DNA of 64,000 bases from DATLGB01 sp963740765 (GTDB taxonomy: Bacteria; Actinomycetota; Thermoleophilia; Solirubrobacterales; Solirubrobacteraceae). The notes under the pieces were generated by a model. The model made no database searches and was not told the DNA's origin. It saw nothing but the letters and a program-made list of their open reading frames with translations. The DNA is taken from positions 62,001 to 126,000 of the forward strand of contig CAVUFN010000010.1 of NCBI GenBank assembly GCA_963740765.1, in the 5' to 3' direction. Shown in pieces: positions 1 to 9,361 of the stretch. Each line of letters opens with the position of its first letter. Within the stretch, counting starts at the first letter, position 1. A program made the position numbers and the translations under genes.

Positions 1-1
1 G

Positions 2-628
2 TCCGTGTGCATCAAGCACATGGTCGGCCTGCTCTACCCCGACGACGGCGATGTCCTGGTCCACGGCGAGTCGATCCCGAACATGGTCGACGACCGCCTC
101 TTCGAGGTGCGCAAGAAGTTCGGCGTCCTCTTCCAGGACGGCGCGCTGTTCGGCTCCATGAACCTCTTCGACAACGTCTGCTTCCCCCTGCGCCAGCACA
201 CGGACAAGGGCGAGGAGGAGATCGAGGACATCGTCATGCGTCGCCTGCGCGAGGTCGGCCTCGAGTCCGCCACGGACAAGATGCCCAACGAGCTGTCGGG
301 CGGCATGCGCAAGCGCGCCGGCTTCGCCCGCGCCCTCGTGCTCGACCCCGACATCGTGCTCTTCGACGAGCCCGACTCGGGCCTGGACCCCGTGCGCACC
401 GCCCTGCTGTGCGAGCTGATCCAGGAAGTGCACGAGGAGAACGGCGGCGCCTACGTCGTCATCACGCACGACATCATGAGCGCCAAGCGCGTGGCGGAGC
501 ACATCTCCGTCCTCTGGAAGGGCCGGATCGTGGAGTCCGGGCCGGCCCAGGAGCTCTTCAACTCGGACAACATGTTCGTCCGCCAGTTCCTCTCCGGGGC
601 GTCCCGCGGGCCCCTCGGGATGGAGTGA
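2..628 (+). CDS. Mla/Mce-type ABC transporter ATPase (5' end outside window)
   Basis: This is the C-terminal part of a cytoplasmic ATPase that would power the MCE lipid importer encoded downstream. The frame is open to the window edge and the Walker A loop lies just upstream; the first visible residues, SVCIKHMVGLL, follow it in this family. The Q-loop reads LFQDGALF, typical of MlaF-like proteins. The signature is NELSGGMRKR (residues ~98-107), Walker B is DIVLFDEPDSGLDP and the switch histidine is in VITHD. In related loci YrbE-type permease genes precede it; none is visible here. A 195-nt gap separates it from the first mce gene, so the mce genes may also have their own promoter. Confidence 0.93.
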   Translation, partial: SVCIKHMVGLLYPDDGDVLVHGESIPNMVDDRLFEVRKKFGVLFQDGALFGSMNLFDNVCFPLRQHTDKGEEEIEDIVMRRLREVGLESATDKMPNELSGGMRKRAGFARALVLDPDIVLFDEPDSGLDPVRTALLCELIQEVHEENGGAYVVITHDIMSAKRVAEHISVLWKGRIVESGPAQELFNSDNMFVRQFLSGASRGPLGME

Positions 629-739
629 ACCTCACGGCGTCTCGCTGACGACCGTCGCCCGCGGCAATCGGTGCGTACGAGAGGATGCGCGGGCGCGCGC
701 CTGCTTCCCACAGGCAACCCGGGATAAACACTGCGCGTC

Positions 740-745
740 TAGCAT
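740..745 (+). promoter_or_regulatory. Possible -10 box upstream of the mce genes
   Basis: The 195-nt gap 629-823 has no convincing reading frame. It holds a TAGCAT hexamer about 80 nt before the first mce start. A small inverted repeat (GGGGA/TCCCC, near 759-772) lies in the predicted leader and a purine-rich stretch precedes the ATG. No clear -35 was found, so this is a weak call. Confidence 0.3.
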
Positions 746-823
746 TCCGCGGGTTGGTAGGGGAGACTTCCCCGCCCAGGCAGTCCGTCAGCAGGTCGGT
801 ACGAGGGGAGAAGCGGAAGAGGG

Positions 824-2170
824 ATGATCGCGCGGTTCGCCGCACTTGGAGCCGTTGTGGTCGCAGTCGTGTTGCTGGTGGTCGTCCTGACGGGCGGCTC
901 GAAGGCCCATGACTACTCCCTGCTGTTCCAGAACGCCGGCCAGCTCGTCAAGGGCGACGACGTTCAGGTGGGGGGCCGCCGCGTGGGCACGATCAAGACG
1001 ATCGAGCTGACCGACGACAACCAGGCGCGCGTCCGCGTCACCGTCGAGGAGCCGATCGCCCCCCTGCACGAGGGCACCCAGGCGATCATCCGCGCGACCT
1101 CGCTGTCGGGCGTGGCCAACCGCTACATCGCGCTGACGCCCGGCCCGCAGAACCGGCCCGAGTTCGACGACAAGGCCGAGCTGGGCAGCGACAAGACGAC
1201 GACGATCATCGACCTCGACCAGCTCATCAACACGCTGGACGCCCCGACGCGGCAGGACCTGCAGAAGGTCATCAAGGGCTTCTCGACCCAGCTCGACGGA
1301 CAGGGCGACCAGGCCAACGAGGCCGCCAAGTACTTCAACCCCGTGCTCTCGACCTCGCGCCGGCTGATCGCCGAGGTCACCGACGACGAGCAGGTGCTGA
1401 CCGACCTGCTGCTCAACGCGTCCAAGCTCTCGACCGCGCTGGCCGACCGCCGCGACGACCTCACGAGCCTCGTCTCCAACACGAACCAGACGGCGTCGGC
1501 AATCGCCGCCGAGGACCCGTCCTTCGACCGCGCGCTGCAGGTGCTGCCGACCACGTTGCGCCGCGGCAACACCACCTTCGTCAACCTGCGCGCCGCGCTC
1601 GGCGACCTCAACCGCCTGACGGACGCCTCCAAGCCGGCGACGAAGGACCTCGCGCCCTTCCTGCGCCGCCTGCGCCCGCTCGTGGCCGCCACGCGCCCGA
1701 CCATCCGCGACCTGCGCAAGGCCGTCACCAAGAAGGGCCTCAACAACGATCTCGTCGAGGCGACGCTGAAGTTCCCGCGCCTGTCGCGCGTCGCCGCCCC
1801 GGCCCTGCGCAACGGCCGCCAGGCCCTCGACGACTCTCGCAAGGTCGTCGCCTTCTTCCGCCCCTACGCGCCCGACTTCGTCGGCTGGCTGCGCGACTTC
1901 GGCCAGGGCGCCTCCTACTACGACGCCAACGGCCACTACGCGCGCATCGCGCCGGTCGCCAACGCGTTCTCGTTCGGGACCAACCCGGCCGGCGGCGAGG
2001 TCCTCGAGGGCGTCCCGGCCGACTCGCGCCTGGACCAGCTCGACACGGGCAACGCCGAGCGCTGCCCCGGTCAGGCCACGCAGGCCGCGGCGGACGGCTC
2101 GAACGGCAACACGGCCGCGCTCGTGCCCGAGGGCGCCTGCGACCCCGACCAGGCACCGGCGGGCCCGTAG
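824..2170 (+). CDS. MCE family protein 1 (MlaD domain)
   Basis: A 448-residue envelope protein and first of six consecutive MCE proteins, which in mycobacteria assemble into a periplasmic lipid-import channel. Residues ~4-25 form one N-terminal membrane anchor. The MlaD/MCE domain follows (~30-112, with VKGDDVQVGGRRVGTI). A long helical region continues to ~380, and the Pro/Ala/Gly-rich tail is probably disordered. The ATG at 824 comes just after a purine-rich AGAGGG stretch. Its stop codon directly abuts the next start, so the genes are very likely co-transcribed. The lipid substrate cannot be read from sequence. Confidence 0.95.
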   Translation: MIARFAALGAVVVAVVLLVVVLTGGSKAHDYSLLFQNAGQLVKGDDVQVGGRRVGTIKTIELTDDNQARVRVTVEEPIAPLHEGTQAIIRATSLSGVANRYIALTPGPQNRPEFDDKAELGSDKTTTIIDLDQLINTLDAPTRQDLQKVIKGFSTQLDGQGDQANEAAKYFNPVLSTSRRLIAEVTDDEQVLTDLLLNASKLSTALADRRDDLTSLVSNTNQTASAIAAEDPSFDRALQVLPTTLRRGNTTFVNLRAALGDLNRLTDASKPATKDLAPFLRRLRPLVAATRPTIRDLRKAVTKKGLNNDLVEATLKFPRLSRVAAPALRNGRQALDDSRKVVAFFRPYAPDFVGWLRDFGQGASYYDANGHYARIAPVANAFSFGTNPAGGEVLEGVPADSRLDQLDTGNAERCPGQATQAAADGSNGNTAALVPEGACDPDQAPAGP

Positions 2171-3652
2171 ATGCGCCGCGTCGTCCTGATCGTCGCCGTG
2201 ACCGCCGTCATCGCCGGCGCGCTGGTCGTCGCGGGCGCCGGCGACGGTGGCGGTGGCTACCGGGTCCGCGCGCTGTTCGACTCGGCTGCCTTCGTGGTCA
2301 AGGGCGAGGACGTCAAGATCGCCGGCGTCAAGGTCGGCAGCATCGAGTCGCTGACGGTGACGCCCGACAACAAGGCCGCCGTCGTCCTCAAGATCGACGA
2401 GCCCGGCTACCAGGACTTCCGCAAGGACGCGACCTGTGCGATCCGCCCGCAGTCGCTGATCGGCGAGCAGTACGTCGAGTGCGCTCCGACCCAGAAGCGC
2501 GGCGCCGGCCAGCCCGTGCCGCCCGAACTGCCCGTCGTCGAGGACGGGGACGGGAAGGGCCAGCACCTGCTGCCCACCGAGCAGACACGCACCACGGTGG
2601 CGCTCGACCTGATCGGCAACGTCAACCGCCTGCCGGTGCGCCAGCGGCTGACCCTGATCCTCAACGAGCTCGGCATCGGCCTGGCCGGCCGCGGCGAGGA
2701 CCTCAACGAGGTCATCCGCCGCGCCGCCCCCGCGCTGCAGGAGACCCAGAAGGTCCTGAGGCTCGTCGCCCGCCAGAACCAGGTGCTCGAGCAGCTCGCC
2801 GTCGACAGCGACGAGATCCTCGACCCGCTCGCCCGCGAGCGCAAGCGCATCACGAGCTTCGCCAAGCAGTCGAGCACCGTCGCCGCGGCGACCGTCGAGC
2901 GCCAGGCCGCGCTGCGGCAGAACTTCCAGAAGCTGCCGACCTTCCTGGCCGAGCTGACGCCGACGATGAACCGCCTCGGCGAGTTCTCCGACGAGACGCT
3001 GCCCGTCGCCACCGACCTGCGCCTCGGCGCGCGGGCCATCAACGAGCTGATCCGCCGCACCGCACCGTTCAGCCGTGCCGCCACCCCGGCCCTGCGCGGC
3101 CTCGGCGACGTCGGCGACGAGGGCATCCCGGCCCTGCGCGCGTCCCTGCCGATCGTCCAGGACCTGCACAGGTTCGGCAACCAGATCCGGCCCGTCGCCC
3201 GCGACCTGCAGGAGCTGCTGACGTCCTTCCGCTCGAGCGAGGGCATCGAGCGGCTGATGGACTACATCTACTTCCAGGTCCAGGCCATCAACGGCTTCGA
3301 CGACTCCGGCCACTTCCTGCGCGCCGACCTCGTCGTGAACTCGTGCTCCACCTACACGGTCACCGAGAACCCCGAGTGCCTCTCGAAGTTCAGCTCGGAC
3401 CGCCGCCGCTCGACGGGCACCGGCGGCCAGACGTCGAGTGACCCCACGCTCCAGCGCACCGCCAAGGTGCTGGACGGCGCGAAGGCGTCCGACGTGCTCA
3501 GCGCCGAGAAGCGCCGCGCCGTCCGCCGCCAGGTGCGCCGCAACCTCGGCCGGGCGCAGGAGTCGGCGCAGTGGGCGACGTCGAAGGACGCCCAGGCCGG
3601 CAACGACCTGATGGACTTCCTCTTCGGCGGCGACGAGGGGAAGACGCGATGA
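2171..3652 (+). CDS. MCE family protein 2
   Basis: A 493-residue MCE protein with an N-terminal membrane helix (~5-23) and an MlaD domain (~28-112, with VVKGEDVKIAGVKVGSI). A long helical segment built from degenerate ~35-residue units follows. It starts immediately after the preceding TAG and ends with a 4-nt ATGA overlap with the next gene, so translation is coupled. The C-terminal ~110 residues are charged and lack the Pro-rich tail of some siblings. It is probably a hetero-oligomer partner of the other five. Confidence 0.95.
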   Translation: MRRVVLIVAVTAVIAGALVVAGAGDGGGGYRVRALFDSAAFVVKGEDVKIAGVKVGSIESLTVTPDNKAAVVLKIDEPGYQDFRKDATCAIRPQSLIGEQYVECAPTQKRGAGQPVPPELPVVEDGDGKGQHLLPTEQTRTTVALDLIGNVNRLPVRQRLTLILNELGIGLAGRGEDLNEVIRRAAPALQETQKVLRLVARQNQVLEQLAVDSDEILDPLARERKRITSFAKQSSTVAAATVERQAALRQNFQKLPTFLAELTPTMNRLGEFSDETLPVATDLRLGARAINELIRRTAPFSRAATPALRGLGDVGDEGIPALRASLPIVQDLHRFGNQIRPVARDLQELLTSFRSSEGIERLMDYIYFQVQAINGFDDSGHFLRADLVVNSCSTYTVTENPECLSKFSSDRRRSTGTGGQTSSDPTLQRTAKVLDGAKASDVLSAEKRRAVRRQVRRNLGRAQESAQWATSKDAQAGNDLMDFLFGGDEGKTR

Positions 3653-5049
3653 GGCGGTCCGGCGCCAGCCCCTTCGCGAACCCGGTCCTGATCGGCGCGG
3701 TCACGATCCTCGTGATCACCGTCGCCGTGTTCCTGAGCTACAACGCCAACAGCGGCCTGCCCTTCGTGCCGACCTACCAGGTCGACGTCGAGGTCCCCAA
3801 CGCCGCCAACCTCGTGCGCGGCAACGAGGTGCGCATCGGCGGCGCCCGGGTCGGCGCGATCTCCAAGATCACCCCGCTGACGCGCAAGGACGGATCGGTC
3901 GCCGCCAACCTCGAGCTCAAGCTCGACAAGGCGGTCGAGCCGCTGCCCAAGGACTCGACGGTGATCATCCGCCCGAAGTCGCTGCTCGGCCTCAAGTACG
4001 TCGAGATCACGCGCGGGACCTCCGACGACGGCTACGCGGCGGGCGACACCATCCCGGTGTCCGCGTCCCGGCCGCCGCAGGTCGAGTTCGACGAGCTCAT
4101 CGACACCTTCGACGCGCCGACGCGCGAGGGCATCAAGGAGTCGACGCTCGGTTTCGGCACCGCGCTGGCCGGCCGGGGCGAGTCGCTGAACACCGCGATC
4201 GGGGCCTTCCGGCCGCTGCTCACCGACCTGCTGCCCGTGGCGCAGTACCTGCGGACGGACAAGACGGACCTGACCGGCTTCATCAAGGCCCTGGGGCAGA
4301 GCGCCGCCGAGGTCGCCCCGGTCGCCGCGGCGCAGGCCGACGTGTTCGTCGGCCTCGACACCACGTTCACCGCGCTGGCCGAGGTCGCCCGCCCGTTCAT
4401 CCAGGACACGATCGCCGAGGGTCCGTCCACGCTGGACACGTCGATCGACTCGTTCCGCGTCCAGCGGCCGTTCCTCCAGGACGCCACCGCCCTGATGCGC
4501 GACCTCAAGCCGGGCGTGCGCGCGCTGCGCCAGGCCGCGCCCGATCTGTCCGACGCCCTGCGCATCGGCCGCCCGGTCCTGCTGCGGACCCCCGCCTTCG
4601 ACCGCCGCCTCGAGAAGCTGCTCGTCTCGCTGCAGGACTTCGCCACCGACGACGTCGTCCCGCGCGGCATCCAGGACCTCACGGTCACGGCGCGGTCCCT
4701 GCGCCCGACCCTCGCCTTCCTCAAACCGGCCGAGACGACCTGCAAGTACGTGACCAACTGGTTCCGCAACGTGTCCAACCTGCTCACGGTGTCGGACTCC
4801 CAGGGCACGGGCCAGCGCTTCATCATCATCGCCACGCCGCAGGGCCCCGACAACGAGGGCGGCCCGTCCAACGGTCCCGCCAACGGCCCGAGCCAGGACA
4901 ACCACGTGCACGCCAATCCGTACCCCTACACCGCCTCGCCGGGTCAGCCCGACGAGTGCGAGGCGGGCAACGAGGAGTACGTCGCGGGCCAGACCCTGAT
5001 CGGCAACACGCCGGCGACCGAACAGGCCAAGACGGACGACGGCAGCTGA
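3649..5049 (+). CDS. MCE family protein 3
   Basis: A 466-residue MCE protein with an N-terminal hydrophobic helix (~14-31). Its MCE domain (~36-120) contains LVRGNEVRIGGARVGAI. The helical needle region runs to ~390, and a Gly/Pro/Asn-rich segment precedes the C-terminus. An in-frame ATG exists 78 nt upstream, but the start at 3649 gives the ATGA overlap seen elsewhere in this operon and places the membrane helix at the N-terminus. The stop overlaps the next ATG by one base (TGATG). Confidence 0.94.
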   Translation: MRRSGASPFANPVLIGAVTILVITVAVFLSYNANSGLPFVPTYQVDVEVPNAANLVRGNEVRIGGARVGAISKITPLTRKDGSVAANLELKLDKAVEPLPKDSTVIIRPKSLLGLKYVEITRGTSDDGYAAGDTIPVSASRPPQVEFDELIDTFDAPTREGIKESTLGFGTALAGRGESLNTAIGAFRPLLTDLLPVAQYLRTDKTDLTGFIKALGQSAAEVAPVAAAQADVFVGLDTTFTALAEVARPFIQDTIAEGPSTLDTSIDSFRVQRPFLQDATALMRDLKPGVRALRQAAPDLSDALRIGRPVLLRTPAFDRRLEKLLVSLQDFATDDVVPRGIQDLTVTARSLRPTLAFLKPAETTCKYVTNWFRNVSNLLTVSDSQGTGQRFIIIATPQGPDNEGGPSNGPANGPSQDNHVHANPYPYTASPGQPDECEAGNEEYVAGQTLIGNTPATEQAKTDDGS

Positions 5050-6500
5050 TGCGCGGCAAGGACAACAGCTTCCGCTGGGGCTTCGTGGCGGTCCTGATCA
5101 TCGTGATCGGGTCCTACCTGGGCTTCACCAAGGACATCCCGTTCACGAAGCCGTTCGAGCTCAACGCGCAGTTCGAGTCCGCCAACTCGATCCGCCCCGG
5201 CTCGCCCGTGCGCATCGCGGGCGTGGCCGTCGGCAAGATCAAGTCCGTCGAACCGCTCGACGACAACGCCGGCTCCAACGCCGCCAAGGTCGTGATGTCG
5301 ATCAACAACAACGGGCTGCCGATCCACACGGACGCGACCGCGAAGATCCGCCCGCGCATCTTCCTGGAGGGCAACTTCTTCGTCGACCTCAAGCCGGGGA
5401 CACCGTCCGCGCCGAAGTTCGGCAGCGGGGACACGATCAAGATCACCAGCACGGCCACGCCCGTCCAGCTCGACCAGGTGCTGACCGCGCTGCAGGACCC
5501 GACCCGCGAAGACCTGCGCACCATCCTCAAGGAGCTCGGCACCGGCCTCAAGCGCGGCGCGCCGTCGTTGAACCGCGCCTACAAGGACATCGCCCCGGCC
5601 GAGCGCGACACCTCGATCGTCAACGAGGCGTTCCTGGGCACGGAGCCCGACAAGGATCTCGCCCGGCTGATCAGCGGGCTGTCGCGCGCCACGGAGGGGC
5701 TGGGCCGGCGCGAGGAGGCGATCAAGGACCTGGTCACCGACTTCTCGACGACGATGGGTGCCTTCGCGGCCCAGCGCGACAACCTGCAGACCTCGATCCG
5801 CGAGCTGGGCCCGACGCTCGACGCCACCAACATCGCGCTGACCAAGATCAACACCGCGCTGCCGCCGACGCGCGCGTTCGCCCGCGCGATCCTGCCCGGC
5901 GTCCGCGAGACCCCGGCGACGCTGACGGCGGGCTTCCCGTGGATCGACCAGACGCGCAGGCTCGTCTCCCAGGCCGAGCTGCGCGGGCTCGCCCAGGACC
6001 TGTCGCCGACCGCGCGTGACACCGCGCGCTTCGTCGACAGCTCGATCAAGCTCTTCCCGGAGGGCGACCTGCTGGCCAAGTGCGCCATCAACACGCTGCT
6101 GCCGGCCGGCGACATCGTCGTCGACGACCAGTTCAAGACGGGCCAGCCCAACTACCGGGAGTTCGCCTACACGCTGGTCGGGCTCGCCGGCGAGGGCCAG
6201 AACATGGACGGCAACGGCGGTTACGTGCACTTCCAGCCGGGTGGCGGCGGGCAGTCCGTCGCCCTCGGCGACGTCTCGCCCGGTCCGCTGTTCGGCCAGG
6301 CGTTCCCCGGGACCGGCACCCAGCCCGCGACCCCCGGCGCCAAGCCGCCCTACCGGACGACCGTCCCCTGCTACAAGAGCGATCTGCCCGACGTCAACGG
6401 CCCGGCCTCCAAGAAGGGCGCGTTCGGCCGTCCCGCCGTCACGGCGACGCCGACGCCCACCCCGATCGTCCCCGACCTGCCGGCGATTCCGACGCCATGA
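5049..6500 (+). CDS. MCE family protein 4, Pro/Thr tail
   Basis: A 483-residue MCE protein with an N-terminal helix (~9-24) and an MlaD domain (~30-118, with IRPGSPVRIAGVAVGKI). A long alpha-helical region follows, and the tail ends in TPTPTP-like repeats suited to crossing or anchoring in the envelope. The start shares its A with the previous TGA. An upstream in-frame ATG at 4956 lies inside the preceding gene and was rejected. The stop overlaps the next ATG (ATGA). Confidence 0.94.
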   Translation: MRGKDNSFRWGFVAVLIIVIGSYLGFTKDIPFTKPFELNAQFESANSIRPGSPVRIAGVAVGKIKSVEPLDDNAGSNAAKVVMSINNNGLPIHTDATAKIRPRIFLEGNFFVDLKPGTPSAPKFGSGDTIKITSTATPVQLDQVLTALQDPTREDLRTILKELGTGLKRGAPSLNRAYKDIAPAERDTSIVNEAFLGTEPDKDLARLISGLSRATEGLGRREEAIKDLVTDFSTTMGAFAAQRDNLQTSIRELGPTLDATNIALTKINTALPPTRAFARAILPGVRETPATLTAGFPWIDQTRRLVSQAELRGLAQDLSPTARDTARFVDSSIKLFPEGDLLAKCAINTLLPAGDIVVDDQFKTGQPNYREFAYTLVGLAGEGQNMDGNGGYVHFQPGGGGQSVALGDVSPGPLFGQAFPGTGTQPATPGAKPPYRTTVPCYKSDLPDVNGPASKKGAFGRPAVTATPTPTPIVPDLPAIPTP

Positions 6501-7840
6501 CCGCGATCCGCAAGCACCTCGTCGACTTCGCCGCCATCATCGGCCTGCTGGTGCTGGCCGTCGGCGTCTCGTCGTACATCCTCACCAACCAGCGGTTCAC
6601 GCTGCCGGCGTGGGTGCCGGTCATCGGCAGCGACTTCTACGTCTTCAAGGGCGAGTTCATCACCGGCCAGGCGGTCACGCCGGGTCAGGGCCAGACGATC
6701 AACGTCGCGGGCGTCAACATCGGCGAGATCTCGCGCGTCGAGCTCGTCGACGGCAAGGCGACGCTGACGATGAAGATCAAGGACTCGTTCAAGGACGTGA
6801 AGGTCTACAAGGACGCGACGATGCTCCTGCGGCCCAAGACCGGCCTCAAGGACATGACCGTCGAGCTCAACCCCGGCACGAAGAGCGCCGGCGAGCTGAA
6901 GGAGAACGCGACGATCCCGATCGCGCAGACCCAGCCCGACGTCAACCTCGACGAGTTCCTCAGCGCGCTCGACGGCGACACCCGCTCGTGGCTGGTCTCG
7001 CTCGTCACCAACGGCGGCCAGGGCCTCGAGGGCCGCGGCAAGGACCTCGGGGACACCTTCCGGACCTTCGGGCCGACGGCGCGCGCGCTCGAGGACATCA
7101 ACGGCGCGCTGGCCAAGCGCCGCGAGAACATCAAGCGCGTCATGCACAACTTCTCCCTCGTGGCCGACGAGCTGGGGGACAAGAACAACGATCTCGCGCG
7201 CTTCGTGGACACCAACGGCTCCGTGCTGCGCGTGCTCGCCGAGCAGGAGGCGGACATCCAGTCCACCATCCGCGAGCTGCCGGGCGCGCTGCAGGCGACC
7301 AAGGTCGGCCTGACGAAGGTCGGCACGCTGGCCGACCAGCTCGGGCCGGCGCTCAACGACCTCAAGCCGGGCGCGGAGGACCTCGCGCCGATGCAGCGAG
7401 CGCTGCGGCCGTTCTTCAAGGAGACGACGCCGGTCATCCGCGACTCCGTGCGCCCGCTGGTGCGCGAGACCCGTCCGGTGATCGCCGAGCTGCGCCCGAC
7501 GATCCGCTCGCTGTCGAAGGCGACGCCGGACCTGTTCTCGACGCTGCAGACGCTCAACCGCCTGGTCGACGTCCTCGCCTACAACCCGGACGGCGCCGAG
7601 GAGGGCTACCTGTTCTGGCTCTCCTGGGCCAACCACCTGGGCGCCAACGTCTTCAACATCCAGGATGCGCACGGCCCGATCCGCCGCGGCCTCGTCGTCG
7701 TCGGCTGCGACTCGCTGGCGCTGCTCGACCAGGTCGCGGCCGTCAACCCGGTGCTGGGCACCACGATCGGCCTGGTCAACCTGCCGCGCTCGTCCAGCGT
7801 CTGCTCGCAGCCCCAGGGCCAGACCGGAGGGACTCGCTAG
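6497..7840 (+). CDS. MCE family protein 5
   Basis: A 447-residue MCE protein. After a short basic N-terminus comes a membrane helix (~12-32) and an MCE domain (~45-125). This domain diverges from its siblings, reading VTPGQGQTINVAGVNIGEI. The long helical domain follows and the C-terminus is short. Its start makes a 4-nt ATGA overlap with the preceding gene. Downstream, the TAG is directly followed by the sixth mce start. By position it corresponds to MceE, but no lipobox cysteine is visible, unlike the mycobacterial lipoprotein MceE. Confidence 0.94.
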   Translation: MTAIRKHLVDFAAIIGLLVLAVGVSSYILTNQRFTLPAWVPVIGSDFYVFKGEFITGQAVTPGQGQTINVAGVNIGEISRVELVDGKATLTMKIKDSFKDVKVYKDATMLLRPKTGLKDMTVELNPGTKSAGELKENATIPIAQTQPDVNLDEFLSALDGDTRSWLVSLVTNGGQGLEGRGKDLGDTFRTFGPTARALEDINGALAKRRENIKRVMHNFSLVADELGDKNNDLARFVDTNGSVLRVLAEQEADIQSTIRELPGALQATKVGLTKVGTLADQLGPALNDLKPGAEDLAPMQRALRPFFKETTPVIRDSVRPLVRETRPVIAELRPTIRSLSKATPDLFSTLQTLNRLVDVLAYNPDGAEEGYLFWLSWANHLGANVFNIQDAHGPIRRGLVVVGCDSLALLDQVAAVNPVLGTTIGLVNLPRSSSVCSQPQGQTGGTR

Positions 7841-9343
7841 ATGCGCACCGGCGGCATGAAGCCCGGGCAGGTCGCGGTGATGGTGGCGTTCGCGCTGTCG
7901 TGCTTCGGGCTGCTGCTGTTCCTGTGGCTGAGCTTCGGCGGCCCGGTGCCGCTCAAGCCGAAGGGCTACCGCGTCAACGCGCAGTTCGCCGAGGCGACGA
8001 CGCTGGCCACCGAAGCTGACGTCCGCGTCTCCGGCGTCCCGATCGGCAAGGTCAAGACGATCGAGCCGGACCGCAAGACCGGCCTGTCCTCCGTGGTGAT
8101 GCAGATCGACGCCAGGTACGCACCGCTGCGGCGTGACGTCAAGGCGATCCTGCGCCAGAAGACGCTGCTGGGGGAGACCTACGTGGAACTGACGCCGGGC
8201 TCGGCGAAGGACACGATCCCCGAGAACGGCACCGTCCCCGACAGCGCGATCTCCCAGGCCGTCCAGCTCGACGAGATCTTCCGGGCCTTCAACCCCGAGA
8301 CGCGCCAGGCGTTCCAGAACTGGTTCCAGTCGCAGGCCACGGCCATCAAGGGACGCGGGGCGGACCTCAACGCCGCGCTGGGCAACCTCGGCCCGTTCGC
8401 CGACGAGGCCTCCGACCTGGTCGGCATCCTGCGCCGCCAGCAGCCCGCCGTCCAGTCGCTCGTGCGCAACACGGGCGTGGTGTTCGACTCCCTGAGCAAG
8501 GAGAGCGGCCAGCTGCGGTCGCTCATCAACGCCTCGGACACCGTCTTCAAGACGACGTCGAACCGGGCCGGCGAGCTCCAGCAGATCTTCCAGATCCTGC
8601 CGACCTTCCAGCGCGAGGCGCGCGCGACGCTGGCCGACCTCAACGGCTACGCGCGCAACACGCGGCCGCTCGTCAACCAGCTGCGCCCGGCCGCCCGCGA
8701 GCTGTCGCCGACGCTGCTGGACCTCAAGCGGCTCGCGCCCGACCTCAAGGCGCTCTTCCGGGACACCGACCGGCTCATCACGGCGTCCAAGACCGGTTTC
8801 CCGGCGACGTCGAAGCTGCTCGAGGACACCAAGCCGCTGCTGCGCTCGTTCCACCCGTTCGCCAACGAGCTGATCCCGATCCTGAAGTTCATCGAGCCCT
8901 ACAAGCGCGAGCTGACGGCGTTCTTCGCCAACGTCGTCGCCGCCACCCAGGCGACCACGGCGGTCGGCGACCGGCGCGTGCACTACCTGCGCACGACCAA
9001 CCCGCTCGGGCCCGAGGTGCTGGCCGCGTATCCGCGCCGGATCGGCTCCAACCGGCCCAACGCCTACGCGCTGCCGAACACGTTCGACAAGTTCAGGGTG
9101 GGCAGCACCGTTCCCGTCTTCGAGAACCGCCAGTGCGGCCGCGGCGTGCCGGTCATCTCGCAGGCCATCACGCCGATCCTCGAAACCCTGCTGCCGGCCG
9201 ACCTGATCGCCGACCTCAACGCGTTCGCGCTGCCGCTGACCTCCGCGGGCCAGACGCCCGCGCCCCCCTGCGTGTTGCAGGAGAAGTACACGTTCCAGGG
9301 CAAGACGGGCCAGTTCCCGCGTGTCGAGGCGCGGGACAAGTAG
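7841..9343 (+). CDS. MCE family protein 6
   Basis: A 500-residue MCE protein and last of the set. The N-terminal helix is ~12-30 and the MCE domain ~40-122 (with DVRVSGVPIGKV). A very long helical region and a Cys-containing C-terminal segment follow. GGAGGG lies about 12 nt before the ATG at 7841; an alternative ATG at 7856 would also keep the helix. It ends 18 nt before the transporter gene, so the exporter belongs to the same transcription unit or starts from a short internal promoter. Confidence 0.94.
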   Translation: MRTGGMKPGQVAVMVAFALSCFGLLLFLWLSFGGPVPLKPKGYRVNAQFAEATTLATEADVRVSGVPIGKVKTIEPDRKTGLSSVVMQIDARYAPLRRDVKAILRQKTLLGETYVELTPGSAKDTIPENGTVPDSAISQAVQLDEIFRAFNPETRQAFQNWFQSQATAIKGRGADLNAALGNLGPFADEASDLVGILRRQQPAVQSLVRNTGVVFDSLSKESGQLRSLINASDTVFKTTSNRAGELQQIFQILPTFQREARATLADLNGYARNTRPLVNQLRPAARELSPTLLDLKRLAPDLKALFRDTDRLITASKTGFPATSKLLEDTKPLLRSFHPFANELIPILKFIEPYKRELTAFFANVVAATQATTAVGDRRVHYLRTTNPLGPEVLAAYPRRIGSNRPNAYALPNTFDKFRVGSTVPVFENRQCGRGVPVISQAITPILETLLPADLIADLNAFALPLTSAGQTPAPPCVLQEKYTFQGKTGQFPRVEARDK

Positions 9344-9346
9344 ACC

Positions 9347-9352
9347 TACCCT
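9347..9352 (+). promoter_or_regulatory. Possible internal -10 box (TACCCT) before the RND gene
   Basis: TACCCT lies 9 nt before the ATG at 9362 in the short gap after the last mce gene. The spacing matches other leaderless-type starts here, but GAAGGG in the same gap could equally act as a ribosome-binding site. Confidence 0.3.
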
Positions 9353-9361
9353 GAAGGGCTC

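Noticed and set aside
788..3313. Antisense frame of about 840 codons opposite the first mce genes
   Set aside because: Same shadow effect; no start signals, and composition mirrors the sense genes.
3571..3648. Longer N-terminus for MCE protein 3 from an upstream ATG
   Set aside because: It would overlap the previous gene by 82 nt and bury the membrane anchor; the ATGA junction at 3649 fits the operon.
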